DNA from: Alphaproteobacteria bacterium
Lineage (GTDB): Bacteria; Myxococcota_A; UBA796; GCA-2862545
Length of the DNA: 64,000 nucleotides
Direction of reading: 5' to 3'
Assembly: GCA_020632955.1 (NCBI GenBank)
Contig: JACKEO010000007.1
Coordinates: forward strand, 124,001-188,000
The position numbers were made by a program, and so were the translations under genes. Below the pieces are notes generated by a model. The model saw only the letters and a program-made list of their open reading frames with translations. It ran no database searches and had not been told where the DNA came from. Numbering within the stretch: position 1 is the first letter of the stretch; each line of letters opens with the position of its first letter. Shown here piece by piece: positions 43,267-53,789 of the stretch.

Positions 43267-44175
43267 CTAGAGCACCCGGTTCTCCTCGAGGCGGCGCCGC
43301 AGCAGGGCGCCGGCCGTGACCGGCGGGTCGACGGGGAGCACCCAGTCGGGTCGCGGGTGGGCGAAGAAGGGCAGGCTGTAGCGGCTGACGTTCGCCCCGC
43401 CCGGCGGGTTCACGACGCGGTGCGTGGTGGCCGGCAGGCGTCCGCCGGTGAGCACCTGCATCAGATCGCCGGTGTCGCAGATCACCACGTCGGGGGGCGT
43501 GACCAGGGCGCGCCACGTGCCGTCGCGATCGAGGAGCTGCAGGCCCGGCTGGGTGGAGGCGGGGAGGAGGGTGAGGAGGTTGATGTCCTCGTGGGCAGCC
43601 GCGCGCACGGCGCCGTCGGGGTCGCTGGCCCGGGTGGGCGGGTAGTGGATGACCCGGAGCACGCTGTTGCCGTCGCGGACGGCCTCCTGCAGGGCCGGGG
43701 CGTCGAGGCCGAGCCCGCGGGCCAGGGCACCCAGCAGGCGCTGCGAGAGCGCGTCGAGGGCCTCGTAGAGGGCGCGGACGGCGGGGCCGAAGTCCGGTGG
43801 CGTGGCGGGCACGAGATCGTCCGGCATCAGCCCCGAGGCCACGAGGGGGTGCTCCGCACCGAGGGTGCGGCCCACCTGCCAGAACTCCTTGAGGTCGTGC
43901 ACGCCCTGGTCGCGCGCGTGCTCGACGCCGAAGCCGGTGTAGCCGCGCTGCCTGCCCAGCTCGGGGCGCTCCCACGCACGCTTCACGGCGGTGGGCTGGG
44001 CGAAGAAGGAGGCCGCCGCGGCGTAGGCCTCGGCGAGCAGCGCGGGGTCGAGGCCGTGACCCTGGAGGGCCACGAAGCCCCACCGCTCCAGGGGGTCCAG
44101 CAGGCCGCGGGCCGCGTCGGGCGTCGGGCCGTCCAGCGCGCGGACGTCGAAGACCGGCAGCTCGAGCTCGCGCAT
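43267..44175 (-). CDS. Isopenicillin-N-synthase-like 2-oxoglutarate/Fe(II) dioxygenase
   Basis: A 302-residue oxygenase with the N-terminal DIOX_N segment (PVFDVRALDG, RWGFVALQGHGLD) and the double-stranded beta-helix core: His195 and Asp197 in AAHEDINLLTLL, His252 in ATTHRVVNP, and the co-substrate Arg/Ser in NVSRYSLPFF. FWQVGR and GYTGFGVEHA are further family blocks. It is a single gene and not part of a biosynthetic cluster I can see, so the substrate is open. It converges with the lipoprotein gene at four bases. Confidence 0.9.
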   Translation of the reverse strand: MRELELPVFDVRALDGPTPDAARGLLDPLERWGFVALQGHGLDPALLAEAYAAAASFFAQPTAVKRAWERPELGRQRGYTGFGVEHARDQGVHDLKEFWQVGRTLGAEHPLVASGLMPDDLVPATPPDFGPAVRALYEALDALSQRLLGALARGLGLDAPALQEAVRDGNSVLRVIHYPPTRASDPDGAVRAAAHEDINLLTLLPASTQPGLQLLDRDGTWRALVTPPDVVICDTGDLMQVLTGGRLPATTHRVVNPPGGANVSRYSLPFFAHPRPDWVLPVDPPVTAGALLRRRLEENRVL

Positions 44176-44234
44176 GGGACCTCCTCGCCTGACCTCGCGC
44201 GCTGGCGGCCGCGCGTCCAGCCGCGCGCGCGGGC

Positions 44235-44240
44235 TACGAT
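44235..44240 (+). promoter_or_regulatory. Candidate -10 element (GGCTACGAT)
   Basis: TACGAT lies 23 bases before GTG 44263. Because it overlaps the ATG at 44239, transcription would begin downstream of that ATG, which argues for the GTG start. Confidence 0.4.
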
Positions 44241-44262
44241 GGACCGTCGGAGGTCAGGCCCC

Positions 44263-45969
44263 GTGCTTCGCCCGTTCCCGCTGCTCGTGGTGCTCACCGG
44301 CTGCGGCGTGGCGGCAGGGCCCGCGGCGTCGGACGACACCGTGGCGCGTCCCGGGCCGGACCTCGACACCGAGGTCGGCGACACGCCGGCCGACACGCGC
44401 CCCACCGGCAGTCCCGACACCGCGGCGCCCGACACCGATCCGCTCCGCGCGCCGGCGCAGCTGGTGGTGGGTCCCGAGGTGGTCTGCGCCCAGCCCCAGG
44501 CCCGGGCGGAGCGCCCCTTCGATCCGTGGACCCCCGAGGGGGCCTTCGCGGCGCAGGACGTGGACACCGCGGCGCGGCCGCTGTTCTCGGGCGGGGGCGT
44601 GGCCGTGGCCGATCTCGACGGCGACGGGGATCTCGACCTCTTCCGCACCAGCGCCCGTGCGGGCTTCGCCTGGTTCGACCTCGGCACGGATCCGCCCGCC
44701 GACCGCACCGCCGAGCTGCCCGACCTCCCCTCGGGCACCGCGGGCGTGGTGGCCGTCGACGTGGAGGGCGACGGCGATCTCGACCTGCACGTGACCGCCT
44801 TCGGCGCGCCGGATCGCCTCTACCGCAACGACGGGGGCACCTTCGTGGACGTGGCCGTGGCGCTGGGGCTCGCGGGACCTGCGGACGGGCTGTCGCTGGG
44901 CGCGGCCTGGGCGGATGCCGACGGCGACGGGGACCTCGACGCCTTCGTGGGCGCGTACGGTCCGCTCGGCCCCCCCTTCGACGCCACGGCCGACGGCGAG
45001 CCCTCCCACCTGTACCTCCAGCAGGCCGACGGCACCTTCACCGACGCCGTGGCCGACCTGCCCGCCGACCACCCCCTGCGCGTGGCCTTCACCTACCAGG
45101 GCGCCTTCGTGGAGCTCGACGGCGATCCCACGCCCGAGCTGTACGCGGTGAACGACTTCGGTCCGATCCACCCGAGCGTGGCCTGGGACCTGGTGGACGG
45201 CCAGCCGGTGGCCCGTCCGGCGAGCGGCCTGGAGTCGGCGCTGGCGGGGATGGGTCTCGGGCTGGGCGACCTGGGGCGCGACGGCGTGGAGGACCTCGTG
45301 GTGCCCGCCGTGCAGCAGGTGGGCGTCTACGTGAGCCTGCGCTCCGGCTTCTTCGAGTCGGCCGCGATCCTCGGGGTGCGCGTGCCCTCGGGCGGGGCGC
45401 GGGAGCTCGCGTGGGGGGCGGAGCTCGCCGATCTCGACAGCGACGGCGACCTCGATCTGCTCGTGCCCTTCGGCCAGCTCCACGAGTCGGGCGGCATCTT
45501 CGCCAACGCGCCGCGCCAGCCCGACGCCCTGTGGGTGCAGCACGAGGGCTTCTTCACCGACGCCGCCGAGGCCTGGGGCCTCGACCACAGGGGGATCGGG
45601 CGCGGCGTGGTGGTGGTGGACCTCGACGGCGACGGGTGGCTGGACCTCGTGCAGCAGGACCTGGTGGGGCCCACCCGGGTGCAGCGTGCGCGCTGCGGCG
45701 CCGCGGCCTGGCTGGGCGTGCGACCGCGTCAGGCGGGGGCCAACCCCTTCGCCGTCGGCACCCGGGTGGTGGTGGTGGACGGGGAGGACCGCTGGCTCCG
45801 CACCGTGCGGGCGGGGGGCACCAGCTACGCCTCCGCCGGTCCCCCGGAGGTGGTGGTGGGGCTGGGCGACCGCGACGCGGTCGAACGGGTGGAGATCCAC
45901 TGGCCCGACGGCACGATGGACGCCTTCGACGACGTGCCTACGCGACGCTGGCTGGAGGTGCGACGCTGA
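44263..45969 (+). CDS. FG-GAP/ASPIC-UnbV (CRTAC1-like) lipoprotein
   Basis: A 568-residue lipoprotein: signal VLRPFPLLVVLTGC, a Thr/Asp/Pro-rich linker, then a seven-bladed FG-GAP propeller with Ca-binding loops (DLDGDGDLDLF, DVEGDGDLDLHV, DADGDGDLDAFV, DLDSDGDLDLLV, DLDGDGWLDLV). The C-terminal ASPIC/UnbV domain is visible as GVRPRQAGANPFAVGTRV and VERVEIHWPDGTMDAF. Such proteins are secreted integrin-like propellers, common in myxobacteria and planctomycetes. GTG 44263 is preceded by GGAGG; the upstream ATG 44239 is less likely. It is divergent from the dioxygenase gene. Confidence 0.87.
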   Translation: MLRPFPLLVVLTGCGVAAGPAASDDTVARPGPDLDTEVGDTPADTRPTGSPDTAAPDTDPLRAPAQLVVGPEVVCAQPQARAERPFDPWTPEGAFAAQDVDTAARPLFSGGGVAVADLDGDGDLDLFRTSARAGFAWFDLGTDPPADRTAELPDLPSGTAGVVAVDVEGDGDLDLHVTAFGAPDRLYRNDGGTFVDVAVALGLAGPADGLSLGAAWADADGDGDLDAFVGAYGPLGPPFDATADGEPSHLYLQQADGTFTDAVADLPADHPLRVAFTYQGAFVELDGDPTPELYAVNDFGPIHPSVAWDLVDGQPVARPASGLESALAGMGLGLGDLGRDGVEDLVVPAVQQVGVYVSLRSGFFESAAILGVRVPSGGARELAWGAELADLDSDGDLDLLVPFGQLHESGGIFANAPRQPDALWVQHEGFFTDAAEAWGLDHRGIGRGVVVVDLDGDGWLDLVQQDLVGPTRVQRARCGAAAWLGVRPRQAGANPFAVGTRVVVVDGEDRWLRTVRAGGTSYASAGPPEVVVGLGDRDAVERVEIHWPDGTMDAFDDVPTRRWLEVRR

Positions 45970-46073
45970 TCGCGCGCGACCTGCGGTGACGGGGATCGGG
46001 TCAATGCCGCGGGGATCGTGACGATGAGGGGATCGTCGGCCGGTGTCCCCCCACCGGTCCCCGGAGTCGCTCC

Positions 46074-46994
46074 ATGCCGCACCCCCGCGGACCCGGCGGC
46101 ACGCTGCCGCCCACCGGTCTGCCGTCCTCGTCCCTCGACCTCGTGAACCGCGCGCTGCCGTCCCCCGTGCGGCTGGCCCAGCCGGTGGCCTGGCTGGAGC
46201 GTGCCGTGGTGCGCGCCGTGCCGCGCGGGCCGGAGGGAGGCCTGGTGGTGGACGACGGCGAGCGGGTGCTCCTGCTCGGTGATCCCGAGGTCACCGTGCT
46301 CGCCAGCTCCGCCTCGCCCTGGGCGGTGGCGGGGGACGGCAGCGTGCTCGTGGGGGAGCGCGGACGTGTGCGTCGCCATCCGCTCGACGGCCCGCCCGAG
46401 GTGCTCGCCAGCGCGCGTGCGCCCATCACGATGGTGGCCGTGGCGTCGGCCGGCCGTGCGGCCTGGTGGTCGGGTGGGCAGCTGGGCTGGCGACGGGGCG
46501 ACGAGGGCGGCTCGGTCCCGCTGGAGGCCTCCACCGGTCGGGCGCCCCGGCTCGCGTGGATGGGTGCGCACGTGCTGGTGGCGGGAGGTCGCCTGCGGCA
46601 CCGCGTGCTGCGGCTGCACGGGGATCGCATCGTGGGCCGCTGGCAACTCCCGGGCCCCGTGCTCGCCTGCGCGGGCTCCGCGCACGTGGGCGTGGTCCTC
46701 GCCCTGGATCTCGAGCAGAACCACACCGTGCTCGGGCTGCTGGACCCCGACGGCCACGTGGAGCTCGTGCCCGTGCCCGAGGCCCTGGCCTGGGACGGCG
46801 CGGGCGATCGGGTGGCGTGGGTGGACGAGACCGGCGTGCTGCACGCCGTGGACGCCGAGGGGGACGTGTCCTCCCGCGCCCTGCCCACCGACGCCGCGCA
46901 CGGCATCGGGCTGGACCCGAGCGGTCGGAGCGCCTGCGTCTGGGAGCGGCCCGACGCGGATGCCGGCGCGCCGGTGTGGGTGGTGGCGCTGTAG
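46074..46994 (+). CDS. Predicted beta-propeller protein of unknown function
   Basis: A 306-residue protein without signal peptide or membrane segment. From about residue 55 it shows repeated short strands with GxxV/W endings (WAVAGDGSVLVGER, MVAVASAGRAAWWSG, LAWDGAGDRVAWVDETG), suggesting a six- or seven-blade propeller in the cytoplasm. GGAG lies before the ATG. The universal stress gene follows after 91 bases. No family recognised. Confidence 0.75.
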   Translation: MPHPRGPGGTLPPTGLPSSSLDLVNRALPSPVRLAQPVAWLERAVVRAVPRGPEGGLVVDDGERVLLLGDPEVTVLASSASPWAVAGDGSVLVGERGRVRRHPLDGPPEVLASARAPITMVAVASAGRAAWWSGGQLGWRRGDEGGSVPLEASTGRAPRLAWMGAHVLVAGGRLRHRVLRLHGDRIVGRWQLPGPVLACAGSAHVGVVLALDLEQNHTVLGLLDPDGHVELVPVPEALAWDGAGDRVAWVDETGVLHAVDAEGDVSSRALPTDAAHGIGLDPSGRSACVWERPDADAGAPVWVVAL

Positions 46995-47085
46995 CGCAGG
47001 CGGGGCCTGCCACCGACGTGACCGTCGTCGACGCTGCATCGGGGGCTCCTCCGTGGCAGACTCGCTCCCAGACCCGGGAGGTCGC

Positions 47086-47928
47086 GTGAGCAGCGCCGTC
47101 GACGGCTACCGTCGCATCCTCTTCCCCACCGACCTCAAGTCCGGCACCGAGCTGGCCTACGTGCACGCCTTCCGGCTGGCCCTGGCCGACGCGGGGACCC
47201 TGCACGTGGTGCACGTGCACGAGCCCTCGCTCCGGCCGGACTGGACCCACCTGCCGAGCGCCCGCGAGCTCTGCGTGCGCTGGGGCCGGCTCGACGCCGA
47301 CCAGGGCGTGGAGGCCTACAGCCGCCTGGGCGTGCACGTGCAGTTCAGCGCGCTGCCCAGCCTCGAGCTGGAGGACCCCATCGAGGACACGATGGAGCGG
47401 GAGCAGCCCGATCTGCTGGTGCTCGCCACCGACGCCCGGCAGGGCGCCGCGCGCCTGGCCGTACCCAGCGTGGCCGAGGACATCGCCCGGCACGGCAGCA
47501 TGCCGGCCCTGTTCGTGCCGCGCGACGCGCGCCCCTTCGTCGACGCCGCGAGCGGCAGCACCAGCCTGCGCACCATCGTGATCCCGGCGGGCACGGAGCA
47601 CCAGGCCCGGCTGGCCCTCGCGCACGCCATCCGGCTGGTGTCGTCCTACGACGCGGCGCCCACGGACTTCGTGCTGGTGCACGTGGGCACCCGCGAGTCG
47701 CTGCCGAAGGTCTCGCTGCCCGACGACACCCGCTGGAGCCTGCGCGTGGACGTGCGCAACGGGAACCTCCCGGAGCAGATCGTGCACGCCGCCGAGGCCC
47801 ACGATGCCGACTGCATCGTGATGGCCACCTACGGGCACGACAGCCTGCTCGACTGGATCCGCGGCAGCCGCACCGAGCTCGTCGTGCGGTCGGCGCCGTG
47901 TCCGGTGCTCGCGGTCCCGGAGGCCTGA
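47086..47928 (+). CDS. Tandem-domain universal stress protein
   Basis: A 280-residue cytoplasmic protein with two UspA folds. The first (about 9-150) starts with RILFPTDLKSGTELAYVHAFRLA and ends DLLVLATDARQGAARL; the second (about 158-280) starts RTIVIPAGTEHQARLALAHAI and ends with DADCIVMATYGHDSLLDWIRGSRTELVVRSAPCPVLAVP. The GxxGxx(S/T)-type ATP motif in domain 2 is GHDSLLDWIRGS, close but not canonical; domain 1 lacks it. GGGAGG is five bases before the GTG. Stress- or hypoxia-linked roles are common but unproved here. Confidence 0.9.
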   Translation: MSSAVDGYRRILFPTDLKSGTELAYVHAFRLALADAGTLHVVHVHEPSLRPDWTHLPSARELCVRWGRLDADQGVEAYSRLGVHVQFSALPSLELEDPIEDTMEREQPDLLVLATDARQGAARLAVPSVAEDIARHGSMPALFVPRDARPFVDAASGSTSLRTIVIPAGTEHQARLALAHAIRLVSSYDAAPTDFVLVHVGTRESLPKVSLPDDTRWSLRVDVRNGNLPEQIVHAAEAHDADCIVMATYGHDSLLDWIRGSRTELVVRSAPCPVLAVPEA

Positions 47929-48004
47929 GGGTGCAGCGCGGTCCACGTCTCCGGGGTGCCACGGCGGGGGTGCCCGTCGTCGCCGTGCGCGCGGGAGCCT
48001 GCCC

Positions 48005-49333
48005 GTGAGGATCGGCGTCATCGGCACCGGCTACGTGGGGCTCGTCACCGGCACCTGCCTGGCCGAGATGGGCAACGACGTCGTCTGCCAGGACGTGGAC
48101 GTCGACAAGATCGCCCTGCTCCAGGGCGGCGGACTGCCCATCTACGAGCCGGGCCTCGCCGAGCTCGTGGCCCGCAACGTGCGGGATGGACGCCTGGTCT
48201 TCACCACGGCGCCGGCGCAGGTGGTGCAGGGCATGGACGTGGTCTTCGTGGCGGTGGGCACGCCGCCCGGGCCCGAGGGGGCGGCCGACACCAGCCGGGT
48301 GCTCGCCGCGGCCCGGGCCATCGGGGACCACGTGGACGGGCCGCTCGTGGTGGCGGTGAAGTCCACCGTGCCCGTGGGCACCTGCGACGAGGTGCAGGCC
48401 CTGCTGGACGCGGCCGCCGCCGCGCGTGGGTCCGGTCACGCGGTGGAGGTGGTGTCGAACCCGGAGTTCCTCAAGGAGGGCAAGGCCGTCGAGGACTTCA
48501 TGCGGCCCGACCGCATCGTGCTGGGCGCGCCCGAGGGGCGGGGACGCGAGGTGCTGGGGGCCCTGTACGCGCCCTTCATGCTCAACGGGCACCCGGTGCT
48601 CCACATGTCGATCCGCTCGGCCGAGCTCGCGAAGTACGCGGCGAACGTGATGCTCGCGGCGCGCATCTCGCTGATGAACGAGCTGGCGCGGGTGAGCGAG
48701 GCCGTGGGGGCCGACATCATGGACGTGCGTCGCGGGGTGGGCAGCGACAAGCGCATCGGCATGGCCTTCCTCTACGCGGGGGTGGGCTACGGCGGCTCCT
48801 GCTTCCCGAAGGACGTGCGGGCGATGGCCAGCATGGCCCGGGCCGTGGGGGCCCACGCCGACCTCCTCGACGCCGTCGATGCGGTGAACGAGCGGCAGAA
48901 GGTGGTGCTCGCCGAGCGCATCGTCGCGCGCTTCGGTGGCGACCTCGACGGGCGCCGGGTGGCGGTGTGGGGTCTGGCCTACAAGCCCGAGACCGCCGAC
49001 GTCCGCGAGGGGCCGGCGCTGGCCATCGTGGCGCGCCTGCTCGCCGCCGGGGCGGAGGTGGTCGGCTACGATCCCAAGGCGATGGCGGAGGCGCGGCGCG
49101 CGCTGGGCGAGCCCGTGGGGTTCTCGCTGGCGCCGGGTCCCTACGAGGCAGCGCGGGGTGCGGACTGCCTGGTGCTCGTGACGGAGTGGCGGGTGTTCCG
49201 GGGGCTGGACCTGGCGCGCGTCGCCCGCTCGATGCGTCAGCCGATCCTCTTCGACGGGCGGAACCAGTACGACCCCGAGGCCATGCAGGCGGTGGGCCTG
49301 GAGTACCACTGCATCGGGCGCGGCACGCCCTGA
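48005..49333 (+). CDS. ugd: UDP-glucose 6-dehydrogenase
   Basis: A 442-residue enzyme that oxidises UDP-glucose twice to UDP-glucuronate with NAD+. Motifs: MRIGVIGTGYVGLVTGTCLAE (NAD fold), FVAVGTP, NPEFLKEGKAVEDFMRPDRI, and GVGYGGSCFPKDVRAM with the catalytic Cys; NVMLAARISLMNELA and AYKPETADVREGPAL follow. UDP-GlcA is a precursor for capsule, exopolysaccharide or lipid A sugars; a flippase gene converges at 13 bases. GTG 48005 is the only start that keeps the NAD fold complete. Confidence 0.95.
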   Translation: MRIGVIGTGYVGLVTGTCLAEMGNDVVCQDVDVDKIALLQGGGLPIYEPGLAELVARNVRDGRLVFTTAPAQVVQGMDVVFVAVGTPPGPEGAADTSRVLAAARAIGDHVDGPLVVAVKSTVPVGTCDEVQALLDAAAAARGSGHAVEVVSNPEFLKEGKAVEDFMRPDRIVLGAPEGRGREVLGALYAPFMLNGHPVLHMSIRSAELAKYAANVMLAARISLMNELARVSEAVGADIMDVRRGVGSDKRIGMAFLYAGVGYGGSCFPKDVRAMASMARAVGAHADLLDAVDAVNERQKVVLAERIVARFGGDLDGRRVAVWGLAYKPETADVREGPALAIVARLLAAGAEVVGYDPKAMAEARRALGEPVGFSLAPGPYEAARGADCLVLVTEWRVFRGLDLARVARSMRQPILFDGRNQYDPEAMQAVGLEYHCIGRGTP

Positions 49334-49346
49334 CCCGCCTCCGGCC

Positions 49347-50570
49347 TCAGGATCCGTCCACGTGCACCGCCACCTCGGCGGCCACCGCACCGTCGGCCCG
49401 CAGGCGCCGGAGCAGCAGCGCGCGGGCGACCAGCACCACCACGGCGCCGATCAGGGCCGCGCCCATCGCGCCGTACGCCCCGTGGTCCGGCACCAGCCAC
49501 AGGGCCGCGGCGCCCACCACCAGCACCCCGAGCAGGCTGGGCCCCACGAGCGCGCGGAAGTGGCGCGTGGCCACCGTGGCGTTGGCCACGATCGCCGTGA
49601 GCCCTGCGGCCAGCGCTACGAGGGTCTGGCCCACCAGCAGCCACTTCCACGCGGCGTAGTCCTCGCCGAAGAGCAGCCCCAGGAAGAGGTCGCCCGCCGC
49701 GATGGCCGCCAGCGTGGTGGCGAGGGTGGCGAGGGTGGCGAGCAGGGCCTGCTGCCGCAGCAGCCGGTCGAAGCCCGTGCCACCCTGCAGGTGCAGCCGA
49801 TCGGCGAGCCGGGGCAGGAGCGCGTTCGACAGCGTGGTGGTGACCGCGGTCATCACGGTGACCACGTAGGCGGTGGCGCTGAAGTACCCGAGGAGCGCCG
49901 GGCCGTGCAGGCGCTCCAGGAAGTAGCGGGGGGCATTGGTCTGCAGCGCCACGAACATGATCATCAGCCCCAGGGGCAGCGCGCGACGCGCGAGCGTCCA
50001 CGCGTCCGCGGCATCGGCCTCGCCCGGCGGGGCCAGCCGCCGGGCACGCGGAGCGTCCACCAGCAGGTAGACCGCCAGCCAGCCGAGGAGCGTCCCCGTG
50101 GCTGCGCCCGGGGCCGACCCCGTGAGCAGCAGCCCCGCGGTGACGCCACAGAGCATGGCCAGGCCCTTGAGCGTCATCGACAGGGCGAGCCAGCTGTAGC
50201 GATCCTGGCGCTGCATCAGGCCGTAGACCAGGTCGCTCTGGGACTCCACGGCCTTGGCCAGCGTGAGCACCAGCACGGCCAGCAGGGTGTCGCCGGTGTA
50301 GCCCACGAGCACGGCGGCGAGGGAGGCCACGAGCACCGAGAGGATCGCGGTGACGTCCCGGAGCGAGCGGTAGGTCTGCCAGGTGTGCTCGCCGCGGACG
50401 TCGGTGGTGAGCACGTGGCGGAGGTTCAGCGAGAAGAGCTGCTGGACCGGTGCGGTCACCGCGAGGCCGAGGCTGTAGACGCCGAGGATCTCCGGGCTGC
50501 CGAGGCGGGCGAGGGCCACCAGCGCCAGACCCTGCGCGCCCATGTAGGCGAAGCGCCCGCCCACCATCAT
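49347..50570 (-). CDS. Wzx-like polysaccharide flippase (oligosaccharide flippase family)
   Basis: A 407-residue protein with about eleven or twelve membrane segments and the layout of MOP-superfamily flippases: GRFAYMGAQGLALVALARLGSPEILGVYSLG at the N-terminus, QTNAPRYFLERLHGPALLGYFSATA in the middle, then a long set of hydrophobic helices. It would move lipid-linked sugar units across the inner membrane. ATG 50570 was chosen; no clear ribosome binding site is visible there and a CTG near 50640 after GGGAG is a possible longer start. It lies downstream of sthA (80 bases) and near ugd. Confidence 0.82.
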   Translation of the reverse strand: MMVGGRFAYMGAQGLALVALARLGSPEILGVYSLGLAVTAPVQQLFSLNLRHVLTTDVRGEHTWQTYRSLRDVTAILSVLVASLAAVLVGYTGDTLLAVLVLTLAKAVESQSDLVYGLMQRQDRYSWLALSMTLKGLAMLCGVTAGLLLTGSAPGAATGTLLGWLAVYLLVDAPRARRLAPPGEADAADAWTLARRALPLGLMIMFVALQTNAPRYFLERLHGPALLGYFSATAYVVTVMTAVTTTLSNALLPRLADRLHLQGGTGFDRLLRQQALLATLATLATTLAAIAAGDLFLGLLFGEDYAAWKWLLVGQTLVALAAGLTAIVANATVATRHFRALVGPSLLGVLVVGAAALWLVPDHGAYGAMGAALIGAVVVLVARALLLRRLRADGAVAAEVAVHVDGS

Positions 50571-50650
50571 GGTGACGTCGTGGCGCGCGGAGCGCCGTGC
50601 GGGCGGACCGGCCGGGGACGGCGCGTCGGGGTCGGCCAGGGCTCGCTCCC

Positions 50651-52051
<1,401 letters not shown>

Positions 52052-52148
52052 GCGCTGGCCTCGCTGGCTCGTCTCGGGCGGTCCCTACCACGCTGGATCG
52101 GTGCCGGCGCGGCCTGGGGACGCCTCGTCACGGGTGCCCATCCCCCCG

Positions 52149-53633
52149 TCAGGGCGTGGCGCAGGCGCCCGCGTCGAGGGTGTAGGTCACCACGAGCTCC
52201 TCGCCCGGGTCGGGGATGGCGTCGCCGTGCAGCACCAGGGTCGTGCTCGCAGCGTCCCACGACCAGCCGTCCAGCGTGTCGGCCGGCACCGCCGTCCCCG
52301 CCACGGTGACCTGCAGGTCGGTGGGGCCCGTGGCGGGCGGGGCCGGGTCGAGGACCAGCCCCACCTGCTGGCCTGCGGCCACGCGCGCCATCCTGCCGAG
52401 CTGTGCCGCGGTGGGGGCGGTGCAGATGGTCTTCCAGGCGCCGCCGGTGGCGCGGATGGCCGCGTGGAGGGCGGCGGCGTTGTAGGCGGTGCGCTGCGCG
52501 AAGATGCCTCCGGGGCAGGCGTTGCCCAGGGGGTTCGGCTTGCCGTCCGGGCCGGAGATGGCGGAGAAGGTGGCCCGGTCGGGGGCGGAGACGAGCCCCT
52601 GGAGCATGGTGGCGAAGGCGGTGCCGCGGGCGGCCCCCGTGGGCGTGGCGAAGGTGCCCGCGGACGCGTCGTCCTCGTTGGAGAGCAGCAGCACCGCGAG
52701 GCGGGCTCCCGGCCGACGGAGGTCGCTGTTCGGGGCGGTGAAGGCGAGGGTGGTCAGGGCCGCGTGGGCGGCGTCGAAGGGCATCTCCGTGTCGGCGCCA
52801 CAGGCCATGCCGGTGTCGGCCCCCGCGCAGGGCTCCCGGACCTCCTCGAGCTCCAGCAGGTCCTGGAAGGCGCTCGTGGGGTCGGCGTCGGTGGAGCGGA
52901 GGACGGGCCCGAGGAGGGCGCCCTGGGCACCCTCCGGCGACATGTCGGAGGTGGTGGCCCCCATGCGCCAGGTGACCCCCAGGGCGTCGAGCGCGGCGGT
53001 GAAGCCCGGGAAGGCCGCGCCCAGGTCCCCCTGGTAGGCCTGCATCGACGCGGAGTTGTCGATCACCCACAGCACGTCGACGTCGTCGGCGGCGCGCTGC
53101 GTGAACCGCTCCGTGACCATCGCGGCGGCCTGGCCCTCCCCCTCCAGCGCGACGCGCGCGCGCGCGTCCTGGCCCTGCACCCCCAGCGTGAAGGAGGCGT
53201 CAACGTAGGAGGTGACGGCGGTGGGGGAGAAGCGCACCAGCAGCTCCACCGTGGCGCCGGGACCGAGCCGGGCGTTGGCGGGGGGCTCCACGGTGAAGGC
53301 TGCGGCCGACGCGCCCTCCACCGCGTCCACCACGAGCTGGACGGCCTGGTCGCCGGTGTTCTCGACGAGCACGGTGCGCGCGGGGGAGGTGCAGCCCGGA
53401 GGGATGGGGTCGAAGACGAGGCGGGCAGGGCCCACCTGCAGCACCCCCGCCGAGGTGGGGCCCGTGTCGTCGCGGCCCGTGTCGTCGCGGGCCGTGTCGG
53501 CGGAGTCCGTACCGCTGTCGGCAGGACCGTCCGTGTCGCCGCCCGGCTTGATCGGAGCCCCGCCACCGCCCTGGTTGCAGGCGGCGAGGGCGACGAGGAG
53601 GGCGGATGCGAGGTGCTGCACGGGTCCGCGCAT
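52149..53633 (-). CDS. vWA lipoprotein with choice-of-anchor-type N-domain
   Basis: A 494-residue lipoprotein (signal to ALAACNQ). A short Thr/Asp stalk (DSGTDSADTARDDTG) is followed by an Ig-like, HYDIN/ASPM-type domain at about 65-165 (VGPARLVFDPIPPGC, RTVLVENTGDQAVQL). A vWA-like domain follows with DVLWVIDNSASM (DxSxS). The C-terminal beta segment LQVTVAGTAVPADTLDGW ... EELVVTYTLD matches the end of the vWA lipoprotein at 20569-21543, so the two are paralogues. A -10 element lies 28 bases before the ATG. Confidence 0.87.
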   Translation of the reverse strand: MRGPVQHLASALLVALAACNQGGGGAPIKPGGDTDGPADSGTDSADTARDDTGRDDTGPTSAGVLQVGPARLVFDPIPPGCTSPARTVLVENTGDQAVQLVVDAVEGASAAAFTVEPPANARLGPGATVELLVRFSPTAVTSYVDASFTLGVQGQDARARVALEGEGQAAAMVTERFTQRAADDVDVLWVIDNSASMQAYQGDLGAAFPGFTAALDALGVTWRMGATTSDMSPEGAQGALLGPVLRSTDADPTSAFQDLLELEEVREPCAGADTGMACGADTEMPFDAAHAALTTLAFTAPNSDLRRPGARLAVLLLSNEDDASAGTFATPTGAARGTAFATMLQGLVSAPDRATFSAISGPDGKPNPLGNACPGGIFAQRTAYNAAALHAAIRATGGAWKTICTAPTAAQLGRMARVAAGQQVGLVLDPAPPATGPTDLQVTVAGTAVPADTLDGWSWDAASTTLVLHGDAIPDPGEELVVTYTLDAGACATP

Positions 53634-53660
53634 GGCGCTGCTCCAGGAGGCGAGCAGGGG

Positions 53661-53666
53661 ACTGTA
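53661..53666 (-). promoter_or_regulatory. Candidate -10 element (GCGCTACAGT)
   Basis: On the minus strand GCTACAGT lies 28 bases before the ATG at 53633, in the divergent gap shared with the HExxH lipoprotein gene. Confidence 0.4.
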
Positions 53667-53789
53667 GCGCGGCGCGAGGGGGCTCTGCGGGGTCGGATCC
53701 GACCGATGTCGCCCGTGGCGCGAACCGGATCGTGGCTGGTGTCACCACAGGGAGGTCGGGGCCCGCCCCCGCCCACCCTGGAGCCCGTC

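Noticed and set aside
44239..44241. ATG at 44239 as start of the FG-GAP lipoprotein
   Set aside because: It overlaps a good -10 element, while GTG 44263 has GGAGG at the right distance and gives a normal lipoprotein signal.
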